From: Betaproteobacteria bacterium
GTDB taxonomy: Bacteria; Pseudomonadota; Gammaproteobacteria; Burkholderiales; Thiobacillaceae
DNA length: 15,432 bases
Direction: 5' to 3'
Assembly: GCA_020049245.1 (NCBI GenBank)
Contig: JAIFLB010000173.1
Coordinates: 1-15,432 of the forward strand
Shown: positions 8,070 through 14,871 of the stretch, one piece after another
Numbering within the stretch: the stretch's first letter is position 1
Layout of the letters: the number at the start of each line of letters is the position of its first letter
The notes under the pieces: generated by a model
What the model was told of the DNA's origin: nothing
The model's input: the letters and a program-made list of their open reading frames with translations, nothing else
Databases searched by the model: none
Position numbers and translations under genes: made by a program

Positions 8070-9341
8070 TTACTCAGGGGCGGTATCCTTTTCGCGCCCC
8101 GGTGTTTCGATGCCGAGTTGCTTGACTTTGCGATACAGGTTGGTGCGGTCGAGGCCAGCGCGCTCGGCAGTCTTGCTCATCGCCCAGCCACATTGGCTGA
8201 GCAGCGCTTCCAGATAGGCCTTTTCAAATGCATCGCGGGCTTCTTTCAGGGGCAGGTGCAGCATCAGATCGACGCCGCCCGAGTCGGCTGCAGCGGTCTG
8301 GATGCCAAGCATGCCGGCCACTGTTTCCGCTTCGACCGGGCCTTCGCCGGTTTCCAGCGCCAGGCGTCCGGCCAGCGCTTCGAGCTCCGCCAGATTGCCC
8401 GGCCACTCGTAGTCGGTAAGGACGGCCAGCGCGGCATCGGAAAATGGACGCGGCGGAATCAGTAAACGGGCGAAAGCATTTTCCAGAATGCGCGTCGCCA
8501 GTGCGGGAATGTCCTCGCGGCGGGAGCTCAGGGTCGGCAATTCGATGACGGCATGAATCAGTTGGTCATGCAGTTCCTGCGTCAGGCGGGACTGAGACAG
8601 CAGTTGTTGCAAGGGATGTGGACAGGCGACGACGACGCGGGCGGAAAACTCGTTGCGCCGGGCGATCAGCAAGGCGAGTCCCTTCTGCTGCATGTTGCTC
8701 AATGCCGATAAATCCGGAATGAACACGACTCCGCCCTTCGCTTGCGCCAGCAGGTCAGCCGGCCGGTCGGCCAGGATGCTGGGGCTGTCGGCCCGAATCA
8801 GGGCGGCGTCCGGCGGTGTCAGATAGTGCACGATGATTTCTTCGCCGGCGCCGGGATGCGTCTGCAACAGCAAGGGCAGGCCGGCGCTGATCGCCAGGTT
8901 CAGGCGTTGGGTCAGTCGCCGCGTCGCTTCGCCTTCGCCCAGTGGATCGAGGTTGCCGCTGGTGGTCGGGCGAGCGCGCCGGCTGTCCATCGCCTTCTTC
9001 ACCGTTTCCAGCAGATGTTTGTAGGACACCGGTTTTTCCAGGTAGTCGAAAGCACCCAGCCGGGTGGCTTCGACCGCAGTGTGCACGGTGCCGTGGCCGG
9101 ACATCATGACCACCGGCATGGTGAGCCGCCCCTGGGTTTTCCATTCTTTCAGCAGTGTCACGCCATCGACGTCGGGCATCCAGATGTCGAGCAATACCAG
9201 ATCGGGGATCTTGGCTTCGAGCGCGGCGCGCGCGGCGGCGCCATTTTCTGCCATGCGAACTTCATATCCTTCTTCTTCGAGGATTTCACGCATCAATTCG
9301 CGAATACCCGGCTCATCATCGACAACCAGAATTTCAGACAT
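8070..9341 (-). CDS. ntrX: NtrX-family response regulator with degenerate AAA+ domain
   Basis: This 423-residue regulator is paired with NtrY. The receiver (1-120) is intact: VVDDE, phospho-acceptor Asp52 in LVLLDIWMP, MMSGHG and Lys103 in EKP. The Fis-type helix-turn-helix is also intact (about 365-411; KTAERAGLDRTNLYRKV). The central AAA+ sigma-54-interaction domain (about 140-330) is recognisable from its layout and the late EDIPAL and WPGN motifs, but it is eroded. The Walker A position reads THPGAGEE (161-168) with no Lys, Walker B reads GVVFIPDL (204-211) with no Asp-Glu pair, and the GAFTGA loop is absent with a shortened intervening segment. It probably cannot hydrolyse ATP or remodel sigma-54, and more likely binds DNA as a conventional activator or repressor. 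I chose ATG 9341 (GGAG at 9354-9351, 9-base spacing) over the in-frame TTG at 9347, which would be only 3 bases from that site. Confidence 0.9.
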   Translation of the reverse strand: MSEILVVDDEPGIRELMREILEEEGYEVRMAENGAAARAALEAKIPDLVLLDIWMPDVDGVTLLKEWKTQGRLTMPVVMMSGHGTVHTAVEATRLGAFDYLEKPVSYKHLLETVKKAMDSRRARPTTSGNLDPLGEGEATRRLTQRLNLAISAGLPLLLQTHPGAGEEIIVHYLTPPDAALIRADSPSILADRPADLLAQAKGGVVFIPDLSALSNMQQKGLALLIARRNEFSARVVVACPHPLQQLLSQSRLTQELHDQLIHAVIELPTLSSRREDIPALATRILENAFARLLIPPRPFSDAALAVLTDYEWPGNLAELEALAGRLALETGEGPVEAETVAGMLGIQTAAADSGGVDLMLHLPLKEARDAFEKAYLEALLSQCGWAMSKTAERAGLDRTNLYRKVKQLGIETPGREKDTAPE

Positions 9342-9384
9342 ATCCAAGCTCTCCGATCAGAAAAATGCAGCTATGGTGGGGCTT

Positions 9385-11541
9385 TTAGCTTGTTTTGCCG
9401 CCCGCAGCCAATATCGGCAAGTACACGCTGATGCGCGCGCCGCCGCTTTCTATATTGCAGACTTCAATTTCACCGTGATGTTCTTCGACAATTTTTTTGA
9501 CAACCGGCAAGCCCAGCCCGGTGCCTTTCGGCTTGGTCGTTGCGTAAGGCTCGAACATACGGTTCTTTAGCGCTTCCGGGAAGCCGGCGCCATTGTCTTC
9601 CACGCACAGCAGGATACGCTCGCTTGTTTGCGCGCTGGGTGGCTGATGTTCGAACCGGGTGCTGACCAGAATGTGCGGCGCGGGCGTGTTTTCCAGTGCT
9701 TCCTGGGCATTTTTCATCAAGTTGACCAGAACCTGCCGCAATAGAGAAGGGTCGCCCGCCACCGCCGGCAGATCCGGCGCCAATTCGACCTCAAGCGGAA
9801 TGCCGGATTCATACAGTTCAAGCACTTCTTGAACCAGCGCATTCAGATCGACGCGTTCGATGCGAGGCGACGGCAGGCGGGCATATTGCGCAAAGGCGTC
9901 GACGAGGCCTTTCAGCGCCGATACCTGGCCGACAATGGTGGCGACGGCGCGAGTCAAGGTGTCGCGCGCGGCGCCTTCCAGACGATCGGCGAGCTTGGCT
10001 TCCAGACGCTCGGCAGAAAGCTGGATCGGGGTCAGCGGATTCTTGATTTCATGCGCCATGCGCCGCGCCGCTTCGCCCCAGGCGGCGTCGCGCTGGGCCT
10101 GGATCAGTTGCGTGACGTCGTCGAGCACCAGCACATAGTCAGGCGTCTCGCTTTGCGACAACGGGGTGGCGCGCACCAGCAGAACACGGCTGCTGGCCGG
10201 TAGTGCCAACTCGAGTTGTTCACGCCAGGCCTGTTGCGGCAGGGTGGCGAAACGCTGGGTGATTTCAGCCGCAAAATGGCGCAGACCGCTATCTTCCGCC
10301 CCCCATTCGCTCAGCTTGCGTCCTTCCAGCGCGTCGCGCGGCAGATCGAGAATCGCGCTCACCGCTGGATTGGTCAGTCGCACCTGCAGATCGTGTTCCA
10401 GTGTCACCACGCCCGCCGTGACGCCGGAAAGCACGCCTTCCAGATAGGCATTGGCTTCGAGCAATTGATCGTGGCTATCGATTGCGGCGGCGCGAGCATC
10501 GGCCAGTTGTCGCGTCATGCGGTTGAATGACTGGGTCAGCATGCCGAGTTCGTCACGGCTGGAGACGGTATGCACTTCGGTGAAATCGCCGCGCGCGACG
10601 GCGCGGGTGCCACGTGCCAGCGCGCGCAGCGGCGCCGCGAGGCGCTCGGAAATGACGAAGGCGAGGCTGAGGGCGGAGAACAGCGCCAGCGTCAGCGCCA
10701 TGGTCAGCGAGATGCCGTACAGACGCTTCAGGCCCAGGCGTGACAGCAACAATTCCTGGTAACCCTGGCGCGCGGTTTCGACCTGCTGCGCATCCAGCGC
10801 CAGTTGCGATGGCACCGGCTGGATGACCTGCAGCAGGCGGATGCGCTGATTCAGTGCCACCACGTTCACCGGGACGACGACATTGACCGAAATGCCGCCA
10901 CCAGGCGTCGCTTCCAGGCGCGACCACGGCTGCATGGCGCGAGCTTGCCAGATGGCGCCCTGCTCCAACATGGGGGGAATCAAGCTGCTGCGATTGGTGG
11001 AAGCAAAGCCAAGTTGCTTGCCGTTCTCATCGAGCAGCGCGGTTTCCTGCAGGTTCAAACCTTCGCGTAGTTCATCCAGGCGTTCGGATTGCAAGGCGGG
11101 CGGCAGTTCCGACAGTTGCCGCGACAGGGTTTCGCTCTTGCGCACGACTTCGCGCTGGACATGTTCCAGCGCTGAGCGGCCGAGTGCGAGGCCGCCCTCG
11201 AGGGCGCTTTCCATGCGCACGTCGAACCAGGACTCGATGGAGCGGACCAGGAATTGCACGGAAACGCCATACACCACCATGCCCGGCACCAGCGCCATCA
11301 GGCTGATGATCAGGAACATGCGGGCGGTGAGCTTGGCGCCGAACACGCCAGCCCGAATCCGGCGCACGAGAATGAATCCCTGATAGGCGATCAACAGAAC
11401 CAGACCGATCGCGGCGACGACGGTCAGCACCAATAGCAACGACAAGTGTCCGGCGAGGAATTCGGTGTTGTCGGCCGCTGTCGCAAGCAGCCCGATCAGC
11501 GCGGAACCGATCAGCAAGCTGGCGGTGACCAGGTAAATCAT
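9385..11541 (-). CDS. ntrY: NtrY-family membrane sensor histidine kinase
   Basis: This 718-residue inner-membrane kinase is the cognate partner of the downstream ntrX. Hydrophobic segments are at about 4-22, 34-56, 75-100 and 272-297, enclosing a periplasmic region of about 170 residues (about 100-272). A HAMP domain follows (about 298-350; RLAAPLRALARGTRAVARGDF), then a PAS domain (about 360-478; LSGVTAGVVTLEHDL). HisKA has H-box RRMAHEIKNPLTPIQLSAER (phospho-acceptor His497), and HATPase_c has VNLMKNAQEAL, DNGAGF and GTGLGLPVVKKIVEEH. HEIKNPLTPIQLSAERL is a strong NtrY marker. NtrYX systems are linked to nitrogen metabolism, redox and respiratory control and envelope functions; the signal here cannot be read from sequence. 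It starts 7 bases after the DUF4390 gene and ends 43 bases before ntrX, so all three should be co-transcribed. The ATG at 11541 fits the first membrane segment. Confidence 0.95.
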   Translation of the reverse strand: MIYLVTASLLIGSALIGLLATAADNTEFLAGHLSLLLVLTVVAAIGLVLLIAYQGFILVRRIRAGVFGAKLTARMFLIISLMALVPGMVVYGVSVQFLVRSIESWFDVRMESALEGGLALGRSALEHVQREVVRKSETLSRQLSELPPALQSERLDELREGLNLQETALLDENGKQLGFASTNRSSLIPPMLEQGAIWQARAMQPWSRLEATPGGGISVNVVVPVNVVALNQRIRLLQVIQPVPSQLALDAQQVETARQGYQELLLSRLGLKRLYGISLTMALTLALFSALSLAFVISERLAAPLRALARGTRAVARGDFTEVHTVSSRDELGMLTQSFNRMTRQLADARAAAIDSHDQLLEANAYLEGVLSGVTAGVVTLEHDLQVRLTNPAVSAILDLPRDALEGRKLSEWGAEDSGLRHFAAEITQRFATLPQQAWREQLELALPASSRVLLVRATPLSQSETPDYVLVLDDVTQLIQAQRDAAWGEAARRMAHEIKNPLTPIQLSAERLEAKLADRLEGAARDTLTRAVATIVGQVSALKGLVDAFAQYARLPSPRIERVDLNALVQEVLELYESGIPLEVELAPDLPAVAGDPSLLRQVLVNLMKNAQEALENTPAPHILVSTRFEHQPPSAQTSERILLCVEDNGAGFPEALKNRMFEPYATTKPKGTGLGLPVVKKIVEEHHGEIEVCNIESGGARISVYLPILAAGGKTS

Positions 11542-11548
11542 TCGAGGA

Positions 11549-12148
11549 TCAGTATTTGAAGCTGCGTTCTTGCCAGCCCGAATCGAGCTGCCAACGGGCC
11601 GAGGAAGCCAGCGCGTTGACCTGGAGCGGCTTTGGCAACTGCCCGATGTCGAGATACATCCGGATATAGGCCTTGAAGTCGGATTTGCGCTTCATCTGCT
11701 TGATGTTGAGCACCGCCCAATCGCGTAAATCCCCGACCGCGCGCAGCGCCGATTCCAGGCTGTCGTGCGTGCTGGAGGTGCCGGACAGGCTGACGTAATA
11801 CTGGCGCAGCAGGGCGTTGTAGGACAAACGGATGCTGCGCTCGAGGGTGATCAGGCCTTCCGAAAGCCAGAAATCACGCAACCGCTCGGCTTCGAAGGCC
11901 TGGATGAAGGTGAGTTGGACACCCCGCAGGAGCGCATTTTCCAGAGTGCCGGAGAGTTGGACTTCGAATGCGCCGGAGAGATGGAACAGTTCGCCCTTGC
12001 GGTTGACCTCGGCTTGTCCAAGACTGATGCCGCCGCCAGACGCATTGTCGCTTTTCGCATGTACGCTGCCGACCAGCGACAGCGCGGCCAACGCACAGGC
12101 GGCGCGCAGGAAGCTACGTCTTGAGCAGGCGGGCATAAAAGAATCCAT
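11549..12148 (-). CDS. DUF4390 exported protein with Tat-like signal peptide
   Basis: This 199-residue protein of unknown function belongs to the DUF4390 family, which in Betaproteobacteria is usually encoded between rsmB and ntrY. The N-terminus has SRRSFLR at residues 9-15, followed by a hydrophobic stretch ending SVHA at about 28-31. This fits a twin-arginine (S/T-R-R-x-F-L-K) export signal with cleavage after Ala31. The mature part (ISLGQAEVNRKGELFHLSG, GVQLTFIQAFEAERLRDFW, LSYNALLRQYYVSLSG, WQLDSGWQERSFKY) matches the family pattern of a small beta-rich periplasmic domain. The adjacency to NtrY suggests, as inference only, a role near its periplasmic sensor. ATG 12148 has GAGG 6 bases upstream and overlaps the rsmB end by 35 bases; ATG 12136 is an alternative that still keeps the RR motif. 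Seven bases separate it from ntrY. Confidence 0.85.
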   Translation of the reverse strand: MDSFMPACSRRSFLRAACALAALSLVGSVHAKSDNASGGGISLGQAEVNRKGELFHLSGAFEVQLSGTLENALLRGVQLTFIQAFEAERLRDFWLSEGLITLERSIRLSYNALLRQYYVSLSGTSSTHDSLESALRAVGDLRDWAVLNIKQMKRKSDFKAYIRMYLDIGQLPKPLQVNALASSARWQLDSGWQERSFKY

Positions 12149-13505
12149 CCATGTCCTCGGTCGGCATGAGTGTGGTGGGCATCACTGAGGTTGACATCTC
12201 TTTGGTTGACATCAACGCAGCCTTGTCCGGGCCAGCGAAATCGACAGGCTCAATGGATGCATCTTCATGTCGGGCGAGGAAAGCGGAAATTTGTTCACTG
12301 TTTTCGGCCTGGAACAGGCTGCAAGTGGCGTAAAGCATTTTGCCACCCGGTTTCAACAGCGGCCATAAAGCGTCCAGCAAGCGGGCTTGTTCGTCCGCCA
12401 GGTGTTGCATATCGTCCGCGCGCTTCAGCCATTTCCCGTCCGGATGCCGACGCACAACGCCGGAAGCGGTGCAGGGGGCATCAAGCAGGATGCGATCGAA
12501 CGGGATTCCGTCCCACCAAAGCGAGGGTTTGCCGGCGTCGGCGGCGAGCAGGCGAAGGCGTGCCGCCGGCATGTCGGTCAAACCGAGTCGATCCAGATTT
12601 TCGCGTACCCGGCCAAGCCGGATGGCATCGCTATCCAGCGCCAGCAGATCAAGTTCGGCGGATTCGAGCAAATGGCCGGTTTTTCCGCCCGGCGCCGCGC
12701 AGGCGTCGAGCACGACCATGCCGGCGTGGACATCGAGCATCGGCGCCGCCCATTGCGCGCCCAGGTCTTGCACGGAAACCTGCCCGGCGGCGAAACCGGG
12801 CAATTCGGATACCGGGATCGGTGTGCTCAGGATGACCGCTGCGGCGCCGGGGTCGTTTTCCGGCAAACGGTATTCGATGCCGGCGGCCGTGAGTTGAGCG
12901 CAGAAGTCGGCGCGCGGGGTCTGGCGCAGATTGACGCGCAAGGTCATCGGCGGGTGTGCGTTCAGCTGGTCTACGATGTGTTGCCAGTTCGACGGGTATT
13001 CAGCTTGCAGTCGCTGCAGCCACCAGTTCGGGAAGTTCCAGCGCGCTTCCGGGTTTTTTTGTGCGGCCAGCGTCAGCGTTTCGCGTTGGCGCTGAAAGTT
13101 GCGCAGCACGGCGTTGACGAAAGCCTTCGCGAAGGGAAAACGCCGTGCGGCGACGCTGACCGTTTCATTGACCGCGGCATAAGCCGGTGAGAGTTCGGCA
13201 TCGAGTTCGTGCAGGCCAACCAGCAAATACCCGGTCAACTCGACAGGTTGCAACGGACGCTGGGTCAGTTGCGCGAGGAAGAAGCGCAGGCGGCCGGCTG
13301 CACGCAAAACACCATAGGCCAGGTTCTGCGCGGCGGCGATGTCGCGGCCATCCAGCGCGCGGTTGGTGGATAGGCTGGCGCGCAGATCGGCTAGGCTGGC
13401 GGTGAGACTGACGCCTTCCAGCAGCACGGCGTTGACCAGATTTGCGGCAAGCAGGCGCGGCGATGTCGGATGCGCGGAGGTCTGAGGAGGTAGGGGCGAG
13501 GTCAT
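12114..13505 (-). CDS. rsmB: 16S rRNA (cytosine-967-C5)-methyltransferase RsmB
   Basis: RsmB methylates C967 of 16S rRNA using S-adenosylmethionine. From ATG 13505 the product has 463 residues. An N-terminal NusB-like RNA-binding helical domain (about 15-135; AVNETVSVAARR, FVNAVLRNF) precedes the Rossmann methyltransferase domain. The SAM loop is DACAAPGGKTGHLLE (267-281). The two catalytic cysteines are Cys345 in LLDAPCTASG and Cys395 in YATCSLFQAENSEQI. The C-terminus ends DGFFYARLLKT as in the family, but four pentapeptide repeats (residues 432-451) sit just before it. TTG 13523 is an upstream in-frame alternative; I prefer the ATG although neither has a strong ribosome binding site. The gene is first in the seven-gene minus-strand block and is divergent from cheZ. 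Neighbouring def/fmt, common beside rsmB elsewhere, are not here. Confidence 0.95.
   Translation of the reverse strand: MTSPLPPQTSAHPTSPRLLAANLVNAVLLEGVSLTASLADLRASLSTNRALDGRDIAAAQNLAYGVLRAAGRLRFFLAQLTQRPLQPVELTGYLLVGLHELDAELSPAYAAVNETVSVAARRFPFAKAFVNAVLRNFQRQRETLTLAAQKNPEARWNFPNWWLQRLQAEYPSNWQHIVDQLNAHPPMTLRVNLRQTPRADFCAQLTAAGIEYRLPENDPGAAAVILSTPIPVSELPGFAAGQVSVQDLGAQWAAPMLDVHAGMVVLDACAAPGGKTGHLLESAELDLLALDSDAIRLGRVRENLDRLGLTDMPAARLRLLAADAGKPSLWWDGIPFDRILLDAPCTASGVVRRHPDGKWLKRADDMQHLADEQARLLDALWPLLKPGGKMLYATCSLFQAENSEQISAFLARHEDASIEPVDFAGPDKAALMSTKEMSTSVMPTTLMPTEDMDGFFYARLLKT
12153..12212 (-). repeat. 15-bp x 4 in-frame minisatellite in the 3' end of rsmB
   Basis: Four tandem 15-bp units encode MSTKE, MSTSV, MPTTL and MPTED. 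On the plus strand they lie at 12198-12212, 12183-12197, 12168-12182 and 12153-12167. Each unit ends in CAT; the two rightmost share GGTTGACAT and the other two end GGGCAT and CGGCAT. Unit length is a multiple of three, so copy number can change without breaking rsmB. The block ends 5 bases before the DUF4390 start codon and contains that gene's ribosome binding site. Confidence 0.8.
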
Positions 13506-13568
13506 TGATCTATTGTCGCCCAAGCCGCCCTGGCGGCGGCGGGCGGAAACCCTTTTTTGCAGGATTGT

Positions 13569-13595
13569 TCAAGAATCCGAAAGTGCTGCCGATAG
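13569..13595 (+). promoter_or_regulatory. Sigma-28 (FliA)-like promoter upstream of cheZ
   Basis: TCAAGAAT (13569-13576), exactly 11 bases, then GCCGATAG (13588-13595). Against TAAAGTTT-N11-GCCGATAA this is 5/8 at -35 and 7/8 at -10 with exact spacing. Transcription would begin near 13602, about 50 bases before the cheZ ATG. The downstream gene is a chemotaxis gene, which makes a flagellar sigma factor biologically sensible. Found by eye. Confidence 0.5.
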
Positions 13596-13605
13596 CCGGA
13601 ATCAA

Positions 13606-13621
13606 CGCGCTGAACAGCGCG
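13606..13621 (+). other. GC-rich hairpin in the cheZ leader
   Basis: CGCGCTG (13606-13612) is perfectly inverted as CAGCGCG (13615-13621) with a two-base centre, effectively a 6-bp stem with a GAAC tetraloop. It lies at the predicted 5' end of the cheZ transcript, 18 bases before the Shine-Dalgarno. A role in mRNA stability is possible; it is not followed by a T-tract. Confidence 0.35.
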
Positions 13622-13650
13622 GGGGCGGTTCCTGTTCCTGGAGGCTGGCA

Positions 13651-14163
13651 ATGAGTAACGTTGAAACACTGCGCCGCGATCTGGTCGAAATCGTGGGTGA
13701 ATTGCATGCGGCCCTGTCTGAAATTGGCAGCGAAAACTTGCCGCAGACCGGCATCGTCAGCAACGCGCGCGATCGCTTGCGCTATATCTCCAGCTTGACT
13801 GAGCAGGCAGCCAGCCAGACGCTGCACGCGGCGGAAATGATCGGCGATAACCTGCATCAGCAGCGTGACATGGCGCAGCGACTGCGACACAAGGTGCGCT
13901 CGCCGCAAGCGCGGGCCTTTCTGGTGGAACTTGATGCGCAGCATGCGCAGTCTTTGCATCAGGTCAGCGAGATTATCCAGGCGCAGGCATTCCAGGATCT
14001 GGTCGGACAGGTAATCAACAAGTTGATGCAGACGGTGGAGAAGATGGAGTCGAGCCTGGCGCATCTGCTGCTGGAGGCCGAGAACGAAGGTGTATTGGCC
14101 GGGCCGCAAGTGCGCCGCGAGGAACAGGTCAGCCAGGCGGATATCGACAATCTGTTCGACTGA
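13651..14163 (+). CDS. cheZ: CheY-P phosphatase CheZ (stand-alone)
   Basis: CheZ dephosphorylates phospho-CheY and so resets the flagellar motor. The product has 170 residues, shorter than the roughly 210 of enteric CheZ. It is nearly all helix: RLRYISSLTEQAASQTLHAAE (43-63) and the phosphatase helix with AFQDLVGQVINKLM (113-126) match CheZ. Asp116 and Gln120 correspond to the catalytic Asp143 and Gln147 of the E. coli enzyme. After a short acidic linker the C-terminus ends VSQADIDNLFD (160-170), the CheY-binding tail. The start is ATG 13651 with GGAGG at 13640-13644, 6 bases upstream; the longer open frame from 13513 has no such support. No other che or flagellar structural gene is in the window. 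A sigma-28-like promoter precedes it. It converges with the diguanylate cyclase gene 57 bases away. Confidence 0.88.
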   Translation: MSNVETLRRDLVEIVGELHAALSEIGSENLPQTGIVSNARDRLRYISSLTEQAASQTLHAAEMIGDNLHQQRDMAQRLRHKVRSPQARAFLVELDAQHAQSLHQVSEIIQAQAFQDLVGQVINKLMQTVEKMESSLAHLLLEAENEGVLAGPQVRREEQVSQADIDNLFD

Positions 14164-14174
14164 ACAGGTATGAC

Positions 14175-14200
14175 CTGACTCGCGCGGGTTGGCGAGTTGG
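14175..14200. terminator. Weak hairpin between the convergent cheZ and diguanylate cyclase genes
   Basis: ACTCGC (14178-14183) pairs with GCGAGT (14192-14197) around an 8-base loop. Two G-U pairs and one C-G pair can extend the stem to 14175/14200. It lies in the 57-base convergent gap, where a shared terminator would be expected, but no T-run follows on either strand. Confidence 0.25.
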
Positions 14201-14224
14201 TTGGATAGTCGATTGGATAGTCAA
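14201..14224. repeat. 12-bp tandem repeat at the end of the diguanylate cyclase gene
   Basis: TTGGATAGTCGA (14201-14212) and TTGGATAGTCAA (14213-14224) differ at one base, and a third weaker copy starts TTCGATAA at 14225. The second unit contains the stop codon of the minus-strand gene (TGA at 14223-14221). This looks like slippage duplication at a gene end. Confidence 0.6.
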
Positions 14225-14871
14225 TTCGATAACTTGATCAGGTTACGGCCACTGTTCTTGGCGCTGTAAAGCGCCTCATCGGCGCGGCGCAACAGGGCAT
14301 AGGCGTTTTCATCATGGCGCAAGGTGGCAATGCCGGCGCTGAAGGTGGTGTTGATTTCCTTGCCTTCGTAATTCAGCGGCGATTTACCCATCACCTGTTG
14401 CAGACGGGCAAGCACGAATTGCGCGCCGCGTGCATCGGTATCCGGCAGGATCAGGGTGAATTCTTCGCCGCCATAACGCACCAGCGCATCTGACTTGCGC
14501 ATCACGGATTTGATCAGCGTGGAAAAGTGCACCAGCATCTGGTCACCGGCTTCATGGCCATAGTTGTCGTTCACCTTCTTGAAGAAATCGAGATCGAGCA
14601 TGCCAATCGACAGCGTGCCAGCGTCGCGCTGCGTGCGTGCGATTTCACGGCTTAGCGTCTGATCCAGACCACGGCGATTGAGGGTGCCGGTAAGTGCGTC
14701 TTCGTTCAGCAATTGCCGAGTCTCGGCCATTTCTGCCTGCAAAGCGCTAAGCGCTTGCTTGGTTTCGATCAGATCCTTGTGGCTGGCTTCGACGGTGTTC
14801 TGGATGCCGCCGGCCTGCGCGACCACGGTGGTAAGCAAACGCAGAATTTCATTCTTGTCACGGCTGCCGCG
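14221..14871 (-). CDS. Diguanylate cyclase GGDEF domain (3' part of a frameshifted gene)
   Basis: This frame is open from 14871 (after a TGA at 14874-14872) to the stop at 14221 and encodes about 216 residues; the first possible start codon is TTG 14838. It begins RGSRDKNEILRLL, continues with a helical linker, then a complete GGDEF domain: DALTGTLNRRGL, LDLDFFKKVNDNYGHEAGD, the active site RYGGEEF, and FSAGIA near the end. GGEEF is a catalytically competent form that makes c-di-GMP from two GTP. An RxxD inhibitory site (RKSD) lies five residues before GGEEF, so product feedback is expected. The N-terminal half is encoded upstream in another frame (14769-15269), so the two parts are one gene broken by a -1 shift near 14860-14871. 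If TTG 14838 were used, the GGDEF domain alone could still be made. Confidence 0.85.
   Translation of the reverse strand, partial: RGSRDKNEILRLLTTVVAQAGGIQNTVEASHKDLIETKQALSALQAEMAETRQLLNEDALTGTLNRRGLDQTLSREIARTQRDAGTLSIGMLDLDFFKKVNDNYGHEAGDQMLVHFSTLIKSVMRKSDALVRYGGEEFTLILPDTDARGAQFVLARLQQVMGKSPLNYEGKEINTTFSAGIATLRHDENAYALLRRADEALYSAKNSGRNLIKLSN

Noticed and set aside
8704..8711. An exact GCCGATAA (sigma-28 -10 element) on the plus strand
   Set aside because: It lies antisense inside ntrX, and the -35 window 11 bases upstream (CTGCTGCA) does not match TAAAGTTT. It shows that the -10 half alone can occur by chance.
13524..13558. GC-rich hairpin (GCCGC...GCGGC) followed by a run of six T on the plus strand
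   Set aside because: It lies between divergent genes where no plus-strand transcript ends, and the T-run is about 15 bases beyond the stem, too far for an intrinsic terminator.
13513..13650. Upstream extension of the cheZ open frame to 13513
   Set aside because: The extra 46 codons have no ribosome binding site and would cover the promoter-like site, and CheZ similarity begins after ATG 13651, which has GGAGG at ideal spacing.
14860..14871. Programmed -1 ribosomal frameshifting in the diguanylate cyclase gene
   Set aside because: No X-XXY-YYZ heptamer and no obvious downstream pseudoknot are visible in the overlap of the two frames; an indel explains it more simply.
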